In this document: piece by piece, positions 28,621-38,284 of the stretch
Position numbering within the stretch: the first letter of the stretch is position 1
Layout: each line of letters opens with the position of its first letter
Origin: Atlantibacter hermannii
Lineage (GTDB): Bacteria; Pseudomonadota; Gammaproteobacteria; Enterobacterales; Enterobacteriaceae
Direction of reading: 5' to 3'
Length of the DNA stretch: 64,000 bases
Assembly: GCF_009907385.1 (NCBI RefSeq)
Contig: NZ_JAAATR010000018.1
Location: 62,001-126,000 of the forward strand
Notes under the pieces: generated by a model
Database searches by the model: none
Told to the model about the DNA's origin: nothing
The model's input: only the letters and a program-made list of their open reading frames with translations
Translations under genes and position numbers: made by a program

Positions 28621-29892
28621 ATGGCCCTAACGGATACTAAAGTTCGTTCTGCAAAACCTGAGGTGAAAGAGTATTCACTTGTTGACGGCGACGGTATGCT
28701 CTTACTTGTAAAGCCTAACGGCTCTAAGTATTGGCGATTTCGTTTCCGTTTTGGTGGTAAACAACATTTGATGGCGTTCGGCGTTTACCCGGATGTTTCG
28801 CTGGCTGATGCCAGGAAGAAAAGGGAAGAGGCCAGAAAGTTGGTAGCTGCTGGTATCGATCCTCGTGAGCATAAACGTGCTGTGAAAGAAGAGCAGGCGA
28901 AAGAAATCATTACTTTCGAGAAGGTTGCCAGAGAGTGGCTTGTGACCAACCAAAAATGGTCGGAAGATCATGCTCATCGCGTAAAAAAGAGCCTGGAGGA
29001 CAATATCTTCCCGGCAATTGGGGCTCGCAATATTGCTGAACTGGGCACCCGCGATCTATTAATTCCAATTAAAGCCGTGGAGATATCTGGACGACTTGAA
29101 GTGGCTTCCCGTCTTCAACAGCGCACCACGGCCATCATGCGTTATGCGGTGCAAAGCGGACTAATTGATTATAACCCGGCGCAAGAGATGGCGGGGGCCG
29201 TCGCCTCTGGCAATCGACAACATCGCCCGGCGCTGGAATTAAAGCGTATCCCTGAGTTACTTGAGAAAATAGACGGCTATTCCGGCAGGCCGCTAACTCG
29301 CTGGGCAACGGAACTGACTTTGCTTATCTTTATTCGCTCCAGTGAGCTGCGTTTTGCTCGCTGGTCAGAGATCGATTTTGAAACGTCAATGTGGACCATT
29401 CCGCCTGAGCGAGAGCCTATTCCCGGTGTGAAACATTCTCAGCGAGGTTCAAAAATGCGTACACCTCATCTGGTGCCGCTTTCAAAGCAGGCTCTGGCAA
29501 TCCTAAAGCAGATAAAACAGTTTTGTGGGGAACACGAGTTGATTTTCATTGGCGATCACGATCCGCGTAAGCCTATGAGTGAGAACACGGTGAACAGTGC
29601 ATTGCGGGTGATGGGCTATGACACCAAAGTTGAGGTTTGCGGTCACGGTTTCCGCACAATGGCCTGTAGTTCGTTAATTGAGTCAGGGCTATGGTCGAAG
29701 GATGCGGTGGAGCGGCAAATGAGCCATATGGAACGCAATTCGGTGAGGGCGGCGTATATCCATAAAGCGGAACATCTGGATGAGCGTAAGTTGATGCTGC
29801 AATGGTGGGCTGATTTTCTGGATGCTAACCGGGAGAAGGGAATTACGCCGTTTGACTATGCGAAGACCTATAATCCGATGCGGAGCAGGTAA
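28621..29892 (+). CDS. P4-type tyrosine integrase (IntB/DUF4102 class)
   Basis: The 423-aa integrase begins MALTDTKVRSAKPEVKEYSLVDGDGM, the DUF4102 N-terminal DNA-binding domain of P4-like island integrases. A central SAM-like domain follows at about residues 100-190. The catalytic domain shows the first Arg in FIRSSELRFARW, H-G-F-R in CGHGFRTMA, His in QMSHMERN and the nucleophile Tyr in RAAYIHKAEH. I chose the ATG behind AAGGAGG over an in-frame ATG at 28543. Its orientation away from leuX and closeness to it are typical of an island integrated at that tRNA. Confidence 0.93.
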   Translation: MALTDTKVRSAKPEVKEYSLVDGDGMLLLVKPNGSKYWRFRFRFGGKQHLMAFGVYPDVSLADARKKREEARKLVAAGIDPREHKRAVKEEQAKEIITFEKVAREWLVTNQKWSEDHAHRVKKSLEDNIFPAIGARNIAELGTRDLLIPIKAVEISGRLEVASRLQQRTTAIMRYAVQSGLIDYNPAQEMAGAVASGNRQHRPALELKRIPELLEKIDGYSGRPLTRWATELTLLIFIRSSELRFARWSEIDFETSMWTIPPEREPIPGVKHSQRGSKMRTPHLVPLSKQALAILKQIKQFCGEHELIFIGDHDPRKPMSENTVNSALRVMGYDTKVEVCGHGFRTMACSSLIESGLWSKDAVERQMSHMERNSVRAAYIHKAEHLDERKLMLQWWADFLDANREKGITPFDYAKTYNPMRSR

Positions 29893-29922
29893 ATCGAGTA
29901 GAACACAAATTACATACAGAAG

Positions 29923-29954
29923 GCATCCGGAAGTTAAAGCCCGGATGCTTTTTT
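29923..29954 (+). terminator. Terminator of the integrase gene
   Basis: GCATCCGG pairs with CCGGATGC across a 10-nt loop and is followed by six T, 31 bp past the integrase stop. Confidence 0.85.
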
Positions 29955-30217
29955 ACCTTTTGATAACCAAAAATCATAAGAATAACAAATGACTACGATA
30001 TGCTAGGGATATGGTTCTGACCGTGTGGATGAACGTAATATCGGCAGGAAGCCAGAAGTTTCAGCGGTTAAGTACGGGGGGCAGCAATAGGTCTTGTTAC
30101 CTGTCCCCCTATATTAGCCCCAACCTAAGCTGTAATAGTAATAGCGAAGATTATACAGATTTTATTCAACTTTAAAATCTACAAATTCAGTTGATAAAGA
30201 TATTCATTTCTTCACTT
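29955..30217. other. Intergenic stretch between integrase and the Kiwa-like pair
   Basis: This holds no convincing gene. An imperfect hairpin with GGGGGCAG and CTGTCCCCC arms lies at about 30077-30113 and could mark a small transcript or terminator. The rest is AT-rich. Confidence 0.5.
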
Positions 30218-31051
30218 TTACAGCCTTAATATTGAGTTGGCTAATCTCTTTTCATTACCAAATCTAGTAGTGTAAAATCTCTGTTCGATACCATACAGTA
30301 AATATTTTAACTCTTCTTCTGATGATAATTCAAATTTACACTCTGTAGTGTCATATTTAAGTTTTTCAGCACAATAATCATTAATGTAATTCAGCATCTC
30401 ACCGCGGTCTTCGACTGGCATCGCTTCAAGAGTGTCCATAGCTAACGCAATTCTCTTTCGATTAGGTTTTGACACTTTTTCTACATCATAGTCATTAGAA
30501 AGTACAATGAAGGATTGACTTAAAAACGACTTAACTTCTTCTTCGGTAGCTTCTTTGTACAGTATATCGATACCTTTAAAGATACTTGAAATTGTGGCAA
30601 GATTTCTGAATAATAATATATCCCTTTCCTTGAGATATACCGCATCAGGTTTATGATTAACAATCAATCGCCCTTCATTTTCTTCTATCTCTGCTGTTTC
30701 ACCAAAAGCAATTGTTTTTCTTTTAATAAACAGTGAAGGGGTTATTTTCTGGAAATAAAAATCTTCATTCTGATGAGAGAATATGTAGGAAATCTTAGTG
30801 AAGTTTTTTTTTGTTAAATCGTCTAAGTCCTTAGAATCAAATTCATTCTTAAGAAATGATACACAGAATAGTTGTTGGCTAAAATCATCAATTTTGAACC
30901 ATGAATCATCATCGAGTTTATGGTCAGGGTTATATGGGATGAGGCTAATAGTAGATAAATCCAAAGCGTCAAACAAAGTGTAGTCTGATACCAATTTAAA
31001 AAAAGGTTTCTTACGAGGTCCTTTTACTTTCGCAAAAATGTTGTTCATCAT
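30218..31051 (-). CDS. kwaB: KwaB-like DUF4868 protein (Kiwa anti-phage system)
   Basis: This 277-aa soluble protein has the DUF4868 layout: a variable N-terminal half, then a conserved C-terminal block containing PDAVYLKERDILLFRNLATISSIF and a basic KPNRKRIALA segment. It directly follows a multi-helix membrane protein with an ATGA overlap, the kwaA-kwaB order of the Kiwa system. There, KwaA is a membrane sensor and KwaB a DNA-binding partner that together stop phage. The family assignment is by recall, not search. It is somewhat shorter than the KwaB I remember (about 315 aa), so it may be a variant. Low G+C, unlike the core genome, indicates transfer. Confidence 0.68.
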   Translation of the reverse strand: MMNNIFAKVKGPRKKPFFKLVSDYTLFDALDLSTISLIPYNPDHKLDDDSWFKIDDFSQQLFCVSFLKNEFDSKDLDDLTKKNFTKISYIFSHQNEDFYFQKITPSLFIKRKTIAFGETAEIEENEGRLIVNHKPDAVYLKERDILLFRNLATISSIFKGIDILYKEATEEEVKSFLSQSFIVLSNDYDVEKVSKPNRKRIALAMDTLEAMPVEDRGEMLNYINDYCAEKLKYDTTECKFELSSEEELKYLLYGIEQRFYTTRFGNEKRLANSILRL

Positions 31052-31611
31052 TTTTTCCTTTCGATAAAGGTATAATTGTTTATTCTAAAAGCGATGGGTA
31101 TTTTTATTTCATTAGGGGTTTTATATTTGTGACGGCTAATCAAAAAAATGGATGCGCCGCTCTTATTTTTAATGTTATAAAATTCATATCTAAATAATAA
31201 AAACAAAGGATTAAAGTATAATGCTTGAGACATAAAGGTGAAAATAAATAAAACACCATAAACAAAAAATAAGGCAGACCAACTAGTTATACTTAAAGCG
31301 ACAAAGAAATAACCAAGATAACTTGGAAGAAATGAGTTGTTAGCGTGCTCCACAGAAACCACTTCACCTTCTCTAAATTCATCCTTTCCCAGTTTAGAAC
31401 TTAAAAGCAAACTAATCCAAGTTAGTAATATAGGTATTAGCATGTAAAATACATATGATGCCATTTTTGGTAATGAACTCAACCAATGACTGCATTCAAA
31501 CTCTTGGAAAAAATAATATAGAGTGTATTTCTTTTGTACAAAGAAAATTATAGCCAACAACGATGTTGCGTTAAATGTCAGAAGAACTCTAAAAAGGAAA
31601 TTTATTATCAT
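31048..31611 (-). CDS. kwaA: KwaA-like membrane protein (Kiwa anti-phage system)
   Basis: This 187-aa protein has about four hydrophobic segments (near residues 5-25, 50-70, 95-112 and 115-135) and a conserved-looking VEHANNSFLPSYLGYFFVALSI. That pattern, the length and the coupled DUF4868 partner match KwaA, the membrane subunit of Kiwa. It is strongly AT-rich and carries many rare codons for this genome. No signal peptide other than the first helix is evident. The alternative is an unrelated two-gene membrane defence system with the same design. Confidence 0.66.
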   Translation of the reverse strand: MIINFLFRVLLTFNATSLLAIIFFVQKKYTLYYFFQEFECSHWLSSLPKMASYVFYMLIPILLTWISLLLSSKLGKDEFREGEVVSVEHANNSFLPSYLGYFFVALSITSWSALFFVYGVLFIFTFMSQALYFNPLFLLFRYEFYNIKNKSGASIFLISRHKYKTPNEIKIPIAFRINNYTFIERKK

Positions 31612-31706
31612 AATGTTTTTCCTGTATCAAATGCTGCGTACAATTATTTTATAGTATATCAATTAATCATTTACTACCACCTACGATATTTTGCTCTACC
31701 GGATAA

Positions 31707-31741
31707 AAAAATTAATAACGAAGCCCCGCTTGGAGCTTCGC
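31707..31741 (-). terminator. Possible terminator of the hsd operon
   Basis: On the minus strand GAAGC pairs with GCTTC around a 10-nt loop, followed by an AT-rich TTATTAATTTTTTT. It lies just after the hsdR stop. The stem is short, so confidence is limited. Confidence 0.5.
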
Positions 31742-31746
31742 TACCC

Positions 31747-34662
31747 TTAGAACCCACGCATTCCGTTGATAAAGGTATCAATCACACCACAGACCTTGTC
31801 ATAGACACGTTTAAGAACAGTCTTCCTCTCAAGTATTTTAGGTGTCCACGTTAGAGCCTCTGCTACCTCGTCTTCGCGTGGGATCACATCGGTAAACAGG
31901 TAGTTATCCAGCAAGGCGGCAACCTTTCTTTCATCCAGATTTTCTTGAGCACATATTGTTGCAACCGCTTTACGTTTTTCACGTTCAACGTAGGTTTCAA
32001 AGGCCTGGGTAATATCTTCATCATGCGAAACATGCAGTAGGTTTTCTTCGATGAAGTTATCAATCAGTTCACGTTTGCTGCGCAGTGTGACGTCACTGTC
32101 AACGATATCCATAACTTTCTTCTTCTGTTTTTGCTGCTCTTCAGGTGGCATTGCCTGGATGCCAGAAAGTAGCCTCAGGATATAGCCGACATTAATTTCA
32201 TCCCGATGAATCAGTGACACTTCAAAATCGACCTCATCCAGAATCGAGACTTTATCTTTGGCAGTGTGTTTTTTCACCTTATCATAAATATCGAGATATT
32301 TACTGGTGTAATCGGCAAGAACTTGATCCGATAAAGGCTTACTTACCTCATCAAAATCAGCAAAGCTCTCCAAGATATTCTTTAATCGCATCATGTCACG
32401 GAAAGCCGTCACAAAAGCAAGCTGAGCTTTTTCATCAGGGAGGCTGTCCACGCTTTCCACTGTAGGTGTCAGGGTCAACAAGGTATCTACAGCAGCTTGA
32501 TAATCGCTCAAATACTCCTCAAAAGGCTTAACCAGCACGACTGAAGATGCGTCTTTGTTCGAGAATAACGCTATAGCATCATCAGTGGCTTTCTTGAGGT
32601 TACGGAAGCAGACGATGTTACCATGGCTTTTCTTCTCATTAAGAATACGGTTGGTTCGGGAGAATGCCTGTATTAGCCCGTGGTAACGCAGATTTTTATC
32701 AACGTAAAGCGTATTGAGAGCTGGGCTATCAAATCCCGTCAGGAACATATTGACCACCAGCAGGATATCGATCCCTTTTTCTTTGGTCCGTTGTGCAATA
32801 TTCTTGTAATAATTGTAAAAGCTTTGCGAATCATTAGCTGAATAGCTGGTGCCATACAGCGTATTATAATCCTCGATGAAGCTGTCCAGATGATCCCGGC
32901 TGGAGATATCTATTTTCCCCCCTTGAGGCAGGCTGATGTCTTCTTCATCTAGTAAGCCGTTAACCGTTTCCTTATCACTTTTGTCCGCTTCGTTGGCTGC
33001 ATAAGTAAAGATTGTTGCGATACGCAACGGTTTGTAACCCGCATCGGCCTGCTGAAGCTTTTTTTGTTTATCTTTAAAGAGTTTGTAGTACTTAATCAGC
33101 ATGTCCACCGAGCCAACGCAGAACATCGCGGTAAACTCACGGTTTCGGGTCTTTGCGTTGTGGTGAGCTAGGATGTAGTCGGTTATCTTGCCCAGCCGAA
33201 TATCGCTTTCCATGACCTCTTTAGTGTCGATATCTTCCACATCGATATCGATCTCATTGCTGGTTTCCTTACGGTGATATGTCCCTACATACTCCACGGC
33301 AAAGCGCAATACATTCTCATCACGGATGGCATCAACAATGACATACTTGTGCAGGCATTTATCAAAAAGCATTTCAGTGGTCTGTTTGACGCCGTTGGTA
33401 ATGTTCACGTTGTTGGCAAAGATAGGTGTACCTGTGAAACCAAACAGTTGCGCATTTTCAAAGAAACTTACGATAGCCTTGTGAGTGTCGCCGAACTGAC
33501 TGCGGTGGCATTCGTCAAAAATAAAGACAATGCGTTCCTTACGCAGGTGCTCCAGCTGTGCCTTATAGCCTTCATGAGTAATGGCATTGTTCAGTTTCTG
33601 AATAGTGGTCAGCGTCAGTTTACTGTTATTCGTCTTTAGATGCTTAATTAGTGTACTGGTATTGTTAGTAGTATCTACGCTGTCTTTAGCGAAACTGTTA
33701 AACTCTTTCGCGGTCTGATAATCCAGATCGCGACGATCGACCACGAAAATAACCCGGTCAACTTCAGGCATGGACATGATCACCTGGCTGGCCTTAAACG
33801 ACGTCAGCGTTTTTCCTGACCCTGTTGTATGCCAGATATAGCCATTGCGTGGCTTGCCCTGTAGATGGAGACTGTCCTTAACATGACGGATCATCGCTTC
33901 GCAGGCATAGTACTGATAGGGGCGCATGACCATCAGGCACTTACGGGTTTCGTTCAGCACCGTGTAGTGAGTGATCATTTTTGCAATGTGACAAACTTTC
34001 AGGAAGGCTTCGGTAAACTTCTCCAGCGACTTAATGGGTTCATTTCTCTCGTCTGTCCAGAAGAAGGTCTGCTCGAAATGGTTAGCCCGGTTATTGGCGT
34101 AATACTTGGTATCAACCCCATTACTGATAATAAATAGCTGAACATACTGGAACAGACCACTGCCTACCCAGAAGGCATCCCGATGGTAACGGTCGATCTG
34201 GTTAAAGGCTTCTTTAAGGCCCAGACCCCGGCGCTTGAGCTCAATCTGTACCAGAGGCAGGCCATTAATCAGCAGCGTAACGTCAAAGCGCGTTTTGCGC
34301 GTGTTTTGTTCGGCGTTGAATTGCTTAACCTGACGGGTGATCTGAAACTCGTTCTGGCACCATTCATCTTTATTGATAAAACTGAGCCATTTCTCCGTAC
34401 CGTCATCACGCAGTAACTGGTAGCGATCGCGCAGGATTCTGGCACGATCGATGGCTTCATTACCTTTGGTCAGATGCAGGAAGATACGGTTAAATTCGCT
34501 GTTAGTAAGTGGGGCGGCCTCCAGCCGATTGTGAATTTCAATCTGCTTGCGCAGGTTGGCTTTCATACTGGTTTCGTCGGTAACATTTACCAGTTCGTAG
34601 TGCATCCCCACCAGCTGGTTAACCAGCTGCGTTTCTAACTCGTATTCGCTTTGCGTTGCCAT
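31747..34662 (-). CDS. hsdR: Type I restriction enzyme R (endonuclease/translocase) subunit
   Basis: The 971-aa subunit has an N-terminal PD-(D/E)xK nuclease with FDVTLLINGLPLVQIELKR, where Asp and ExK are ligands. A superfamily 2 motor follows, with Walker A HTTGSGKTLTSF (about residue 280), DECH in FIFDECHRSQF, FTGTPIF motif III and QAFSRTNR motif VI. It cleaves DNA far from the recognition site after ATP-driven translocation on unmodified DNA. It needs HsdM and HsdS, both encoded just upstream on the same strand. It appears complete. Confidence 0.93.
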   Translation of the reverse strand: MATQSEYELETQLVNQLVGMHYELVNVTDETSMKANLRKQIEIHNRLEAAPLTNSEFNRIFLHLTKGNEAIDRARILRDRYQLLRDDGTEKWLSFINKDEWCQNEFQITRQVKQFNAEQNTRKTRFDVTLLINGLPLVQIELKRRGLGLKEAFNQIDRYHRDAFWVGSGLFQYVQLFIISNGVDTKYYANNRANHFEQTFFWTDERNEPIKSLEKFTEAFLKVCHIAKMITHYTVLNETRKCLMVMRPYQYYACEAMIRHVKDSLHLQGKPRNGYIWHTTGSGKTLTSFKASQVIMSMPEVDRVIFVVDRRDLDYQTAKEFNSFAKDSVDTTNNTSTLIKHLKTNNSKLTLTTIQKLNNAITHEGYKAQLEHLRKERIVFIFDECHRSQFGDTHKAIVSFFENAQLFGFTGTPIFANNVNITNGVKQTTEMLFDKCLHKYVIVDAIRDENVLRFAVEYVGTYHRKETSNEIDIDVEDIDTKEVMESDIRLGKITDYILAHHNAKTRNREFTAMFCVGSVDMLIKYYKLFKDKQKKLQQADAGYKPLRIATIFTYAANEADKSDKETVNGLLDEEDISLPQGGKIDISSRDHLDSFIEDYNTLYGTSYSANDSQSFYNYYKNIAQRTKEKGIDILLVVNMFLTGFDSPALNTLYVDKNLRYHGLIQAFSRTNRILNEKKSHGNIVCFRNLKKATDDAIALFSNKDASSVVLVKPFEEYLSDYQAAVDTLLTLTPTVESVDSLPDEKAQLAFVTAFRDMMRLKNILESFADFDEVSKPLSDQVLADYTSKYLDIYDKVKKHTAKDKVSILDEVDFEVSLIHRDEINVGYILRLLSGIQAMPPEEQQKQKKKVMDIVDSDVTLRSKRELIDNFIEENLLHVSHDEDITQAFETYVEREKRKAVATICAQENLDERKVAALLDNYLFTDVIPREDEVAEALTWTPKILERKTVLKRVYDKVCGVIDTFINGMRGF

Positions 34663-34720
34663 CGGTATCTAGTGCCTTTTGTTATTGTACAGATCTGAAG
34701 TTGGCCATATCTAAGGAATT

Positions 34721-35953
34721 TTATACAAACATCTGCTGGAGCAAGCCTTGCTTCCAGATTTTTAACTTGTCCAGTTTTGCTTTTTTAGTAGTGATTTTGT
34801 TGTCAATAGCAGAGAGAAATCTAGCAATTTTAGTTTGTTCTTCATCAGAAGGTTGGGGTATCGGAAGATCAAAGAAATCTGCTCCTGAAATATTCATACG
34901 ATCATGTCTGGCGCCACTATTCGCTACACTTTTCATGTAATCATGCCAAACTGAACTTTCAAAAAAATATTGATAAAATTTCAACAAGCCTTTTTTAAAA
35001 CGAAAAACCGTATATAAAGGAGACATAACTCCTTGGATCAATTCGTTCAGTTTTATAGGACCAACGGGAGCCGTTGAAGATATTCGTGGGTTGTATACAA
35101 AATCACCGATTTCAACGACGTAATATCCTGTTAAGTTGCTCTCTGTAACAATCTCTCTTTCAAAGTAACTTTCTTGGCAAACAATGCCTAGCGTAGCAGA
35201 ATTGGTTAGAACTGTACTTACTGAATTATCTCTATTTTTAGTATTTACCTTAGAGGCTATTTTTTTTAGCTCTACCTCTTCCCAGTCCGAAAAATCGTCC
35301 CCGCTATCATCCTTAAACCGCAATTGCTGACTAAAAATCTTCTGCATCATGCCTTTTTTATACTGGCACAGTTGTTTGTATTGTTTATCTAAAAGCGTGA
35401 TTTTTTCGTCAACAAAGGACAAGAAATCGGCGACTCTGGTTTGCTCATCAATTAAAGGAAGCCATATTTCAAGAGTCTTTAGTTGGCTCGAGTATAAATG
35501 TACTACGGAGTTCCCTTGAGCCATTTTTGCTAACTCCATTTTCTTTTTACTTACAATGGAATAAGACAAGAAAAGGCTATTTAGACTATTTGATTTAGGT
35601 GTAAGAATATTGATATCCCCACCCAAAATAACACCTTCCCTCAAAATAGAACTAGCTCTAGCGATATCAACCGCATTCTCACCAGATGCTGGGATAAGGA
35701 TATCTCCAGATTTACTGATAACATGTTCATTAGGGGCACAGTTTGTTTTTGATAGAACTTTATCAATCTTTTCGTTGTAAATGGTATACAATTCACCATA
35801 TCGAACACATGGATATACCCCATTCTTGGATATATCACTTTTGGATATACCTTTGCCTTTTTTAAATTCAACTATTTCACCAAGTTTAGCTTGAGACCAT
35901 CTTGATGATTTATCATCTTTCAATAAACTTAACCGCAGTTTTGGCACCATCAT
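34721..35953 (-). CDS. hsdS: Type I restriction-modification specificity subunit
   Basis: The 410-aa protein has two target-recognition domains. Each ends in a conserved helical spacer: PLIDEQTRVADFLSFVDEKITLLDKQYKQLCQYKKGMMQKIF in the middle and PSDEEQTKIARFLSAIDNKITTKKAKLDKLKIWKQGLLQQMF at the C-terminus, here cited only by their ends. The near-repeat of the two spacers is the usual S-subunit signature. The recognition domains are low in G+C and specific to this allele. Its ATG overlaps the hsdM stop by 4 bp. Confidence 0.93.
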   Translation of the reverse strand: MMVPKLRLSLLKDDKSSRWSQAKLGEIVEFKKGKGISKSDISKNGVYPCVRYGELYTIYNEKIDKVLSKTNCAPNEHVISKSGDILIPASGENAVDIARASSILREGVILGGDINILTPKSNSLNSLFLSYSIVSKKKMELAKMAQGNSVVHLYSSQLKTLEIWLPLIDEQTRVADFLSFVDEKITLLDKQYKQLCQYKKGMMQKIFSQQLRFKDDSGDDFSDWEEVELKKIASKVNTKNRDNSVSTVLTNSATLGIVCQESYFEREIVTESNLTGYYVVEIGDFVYNPRISSTAPVGPIKLNELIQGVMSPLYTVFRFKKGLLKFYQYFFESSVWHDYMKSVANSGARHDRMNISGADFFDLPIPQPSDEEQTKIARFLSAIDNKITTKKAKLDKLKIWKQGLLQQMFV

Positions 35954-37557
35954 TTATTCCCCTCAGCCAACACAAACGGCTTATCAATTCCTAGTTCCTT
36001 ACAAAATCCAGCAATGGTCTTATCGATCTCCGCCACTTTCCGTTCCAGATCGCGGATTTCCTGCGCAACGGCGTTGAGATCAATCTCTTCTTCCGCTTCA
36101 AAGGTATCGACATAGCGCGGGATATTGAGGTTGTAATCGTTGTTGCGGATCTCTTCCAGCGTCGCAATATAGCTATACTTCTCCTGAGCTTTCCAATCGT
36201 TGTAAGTATCTGCAATCTTGTCGATATGTTTCGGCAGCAGGCGATTCTGAGTTTTCACCTTCTCAAAGTCGTTACTTGCATCAATAAACAAGATACCGTC
36301 GTTGTGCTTGCGGCACTTACGCAACACCAGCACACAGGTTGGGATACTTGTGCCGTAGAAGATATTGGCAGGCAGGCCGATGACGGCGTCAATACAGTTC
36401 AGCTGTTCAATCATAAACTTGCGAATATGGCCTTCCGCTGCGCCACGGAACAGAACGCCATGGGGCAGTACCACAGCCATGGTGCCGTCATCTTCCAGGT
36501 GATAAAACATATGCTGCACAAATGCCATATCTGCTTTGCTGGATGGAGCCAGTTTACCGTATTGCGCAAAGCGGTCATCGTTCATAAACAGCGGACTAGC
36601 GCTCCACTTAGCGGAGAATGGCGGGTTGGCGACAATCGCGTCAAATTTCAGATGTGTATGCTGCGGATGTTCAAGCGTATCTTCCTGCATGATTTCAAAG
36701 TCAGCGTAGTGAACGCCATGCAAAATCATGTTCATACGGGCTAGGTTGTAAGTGGTGCGGTTCATTTCCTGACCGTAGATTTTACCTACTGAAGAGGCTT
36801 CACGTTTTACACGCAGTAGCAGAGAACCAGAGCCACAGGTCGGGTCATAGACGTTTTTCAGTTTAAGCTTATGGGTAGTAACAATTTTAGCCAGTAGGGT
36901 AGAAACCGGCTGCGGTGTATAGAACTCGCCTGCTTTCTTACCTGCACCGGATGCAAACTGACCAATAAGATACTCGTAAGCATCGCCCAGAATGTCAGAA
37001 CTGGCTTCACTCAGGTTAAAACTCAGTTTGTCGAGTTCGGTGATAACCCTACCAATCAGCTCATTTTTGGCTTTGGCAGTATTACCCAGTTTGCTAGAGC
37101 CTAAATCCAGGTCTTCAAACAGGTTACTGAAGTCATCAGCGGAGTCAGTGCCCAGGGTGCTCTGCTCAATATTACGCAGGGTAGTAGCCAGGTCTTCGAG
37201 GATAAAACCTTTTCCGGCACCTTTCTGATCTTTCGCTACACGCTGAGCCATGGTGTGGAACAGGTCAGTTGGGGGCAGAAAGTAACCCAGCGTCTGAATG
37301 CTGTCGTCTTTTACCGCATCAATGATGTCCTGATAAGCCGGATGCTCAGCGGTCAGTTCGTTATACTTAATCCCGTCTTCTTTCAGGATGTTGTTGGCAT
37401 AAGTGACAAACTTCTCCGAAAGATACTTGTAAAAGATGAAACCAAGGCAATAGTCACGAAATTCATCGGCATTCATCTTGCCACGCAGGGTATCTGCAAT
37501 ATTCCAAAGGCGGCTTTGCAGTTCACTTAAATTCTGTGCTTCAATCTGGGGCGACAT
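35950..37557 (-). CDS. hsdM: Type I restriction-modification DNA adenine methyltransferase
   Basis: The 535-aa M subunit has the N-terminal HsdM helical domain (LQSRLWNIADTLRGKMNADEFRDY). The SAM-binding motif I is in VYDPTCGSGSLLLRV and the N6-adenine catalytic motif IV is NPPF (in DAIVANPPFSAKW). It methylates the HsdS-defined site and is the core of the M2S methylase and R2M2S endonuclease. It is the first gene of the hsdM-hsdS-hsdR order, with a small S-like gene 41 bp upstream on the same strand. Confidence 0.95.
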   Translation of the reverse strand: MSPQIEAQNLSELQSRLWNIADTLRGKMNADEFRDYCLGFIFYKYLSEKFVTYANNILKEDGIKYNELTAEHPAYQDIIDAVKDDSIQTLGYFLPPTDLFHTMAQRVAKDQKGAGKGFILEDLATTLRNIEQSTLGTDSADDFSNLFEDLDLGSSKLGNTAKAKNELIGRVITELDKLSFNLSEASSDILGDAYEYLIGQFASGAGKKAGEFYTPQPVSTLLAKIVTTHKLKLKNVYDPTCGSGSLLLRVKREASSVGKIYGQEMNRTTYNLARMNMILHGVHYADFEIMQEDTLEHPQHTHLKFDAIVANPPFSAKWSASPLFMNDDRFAQYGKLAPSSKADMAFVQHMFYHLEDDGTMAVVLPHGVLFRGAAEGHIRKFMIEQLNCIDAVIGLPANIFYGTSIPTCVLVLRKCRKHNDGILFIDASNDFEKVKTQNRLLPKHIDKIADTYNDWKAQEKYSYIATLEEIRNNDYNLNIPRYVDTFEAEEEIDLNAVAQEIRDLERKVAEIDKTIAGFCKELGIDKPFVLAEGNK

Positions 37558-37598
37558 ACTTCTTCCTGTTGTTCTTGTAAGTCCCGGTAAAGGGATAA

Positions 37599-38186
37599 TT
37601 ACTGAATCATACCCCTGAGCTGGCTCAGGATATGTTGTTCGTTTAGTGCGGCCAGGCGCTCTTGGTAATGGCGTTTTTCGATGGTTGCCAGATAGAGCCC
37701 ACCGATTGCCTTCTGCTTATTAAGAGGAGGCAGCGTTGCAGTAAACAGACGTACCTCAGTAAGAGACAAACGCAATACAAACGTTGACCCCTGCGTTGCT
37801 ATAGCCTGCTGGCGGCGGCTTTCCCTGCTTTCATTGAAATGCCAGACAAACCACGCAGGAATAACCTTCTGGCTGTCAACTTCGACCCTGACATAGTTAT
37901 TACTGAGCAGACGCCCAGCATGCTCAGGGCTGACGATAGCGGCCTTACCATGAATCAGGCTAATGACTACATCTCCCGTCTGGACTGACAGAACCGCCTG
38001 AGTGGGGCGTACAACCTGTTCTTTATCACCGTTGATGGTATTACCCGGTTGCCAGCAGTCACTCATAAACTGCTCGGTAGCATAAAAGCGACATGCTTTA
38101 GCCTGTTCATTCTGTCTGATACGACTAACATGCGCACCGGGAGTAAATGAAGCAACGATGGAATAGGGTACTGGCTTAGTTTTCAT
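37599..38186 (-). CDS. Half-size HsdS-like protein upstream of hsdM
   Basis: This 195-aa protein looks like a single target-recognition domain plus spacer of an S subunit. The C-terminal stretch LPPLNKQKAIGGLYLATIEKR followed by a helix ending QLRGMIQ resembles the conserved S-subunit spacer. The N-terminal region has SLIHGKAAIVSPEHAGRLLSNNYVRV, typical of TRD beta segments. It lies 41 bp upstream of hsdM and shares its strand, so it may be co-transcribed. It could dimerise to form a second specificity, compete with HsdS, or have another role. It has no frameshift, so I treat it as a real gene. Confidence 0.72.
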   Translation of the reverse strand: MKTKPVPYSIVASFTPGAHVSRIRQNEQAKACRFYATEQFMSDCWQPGNTINGDKEQVVRPTQAVLSVQTGDVVISLIHGKAAIVSPEHAGRLLSNNYVRVEVDSQKVIPAWFVWHFNESRESRRQQAIATQGSTFVLRLSLTEVRLFTATLPPLNKQKAIGGLYLATIEKRHYQERLAALNEQHILSQLRGMIQ

Positions 38187-38284
38187 TGAATAAACTTAAA
38201 TTACAATGCGTGTGGTAAGTCTATCAATCCGGGCGGTTAAGTCAACTGAATTTAAATTTATTACGTATAACTCTCGTTTTCAGA

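Noticed and set aside
29898-30217. Possible small RNA with GGGGGCAG/CTGTCCCCC hairpin
   Set aside because: The stem is imperfect, lacks a T run and has no clear promoter, so I list only the stretch.
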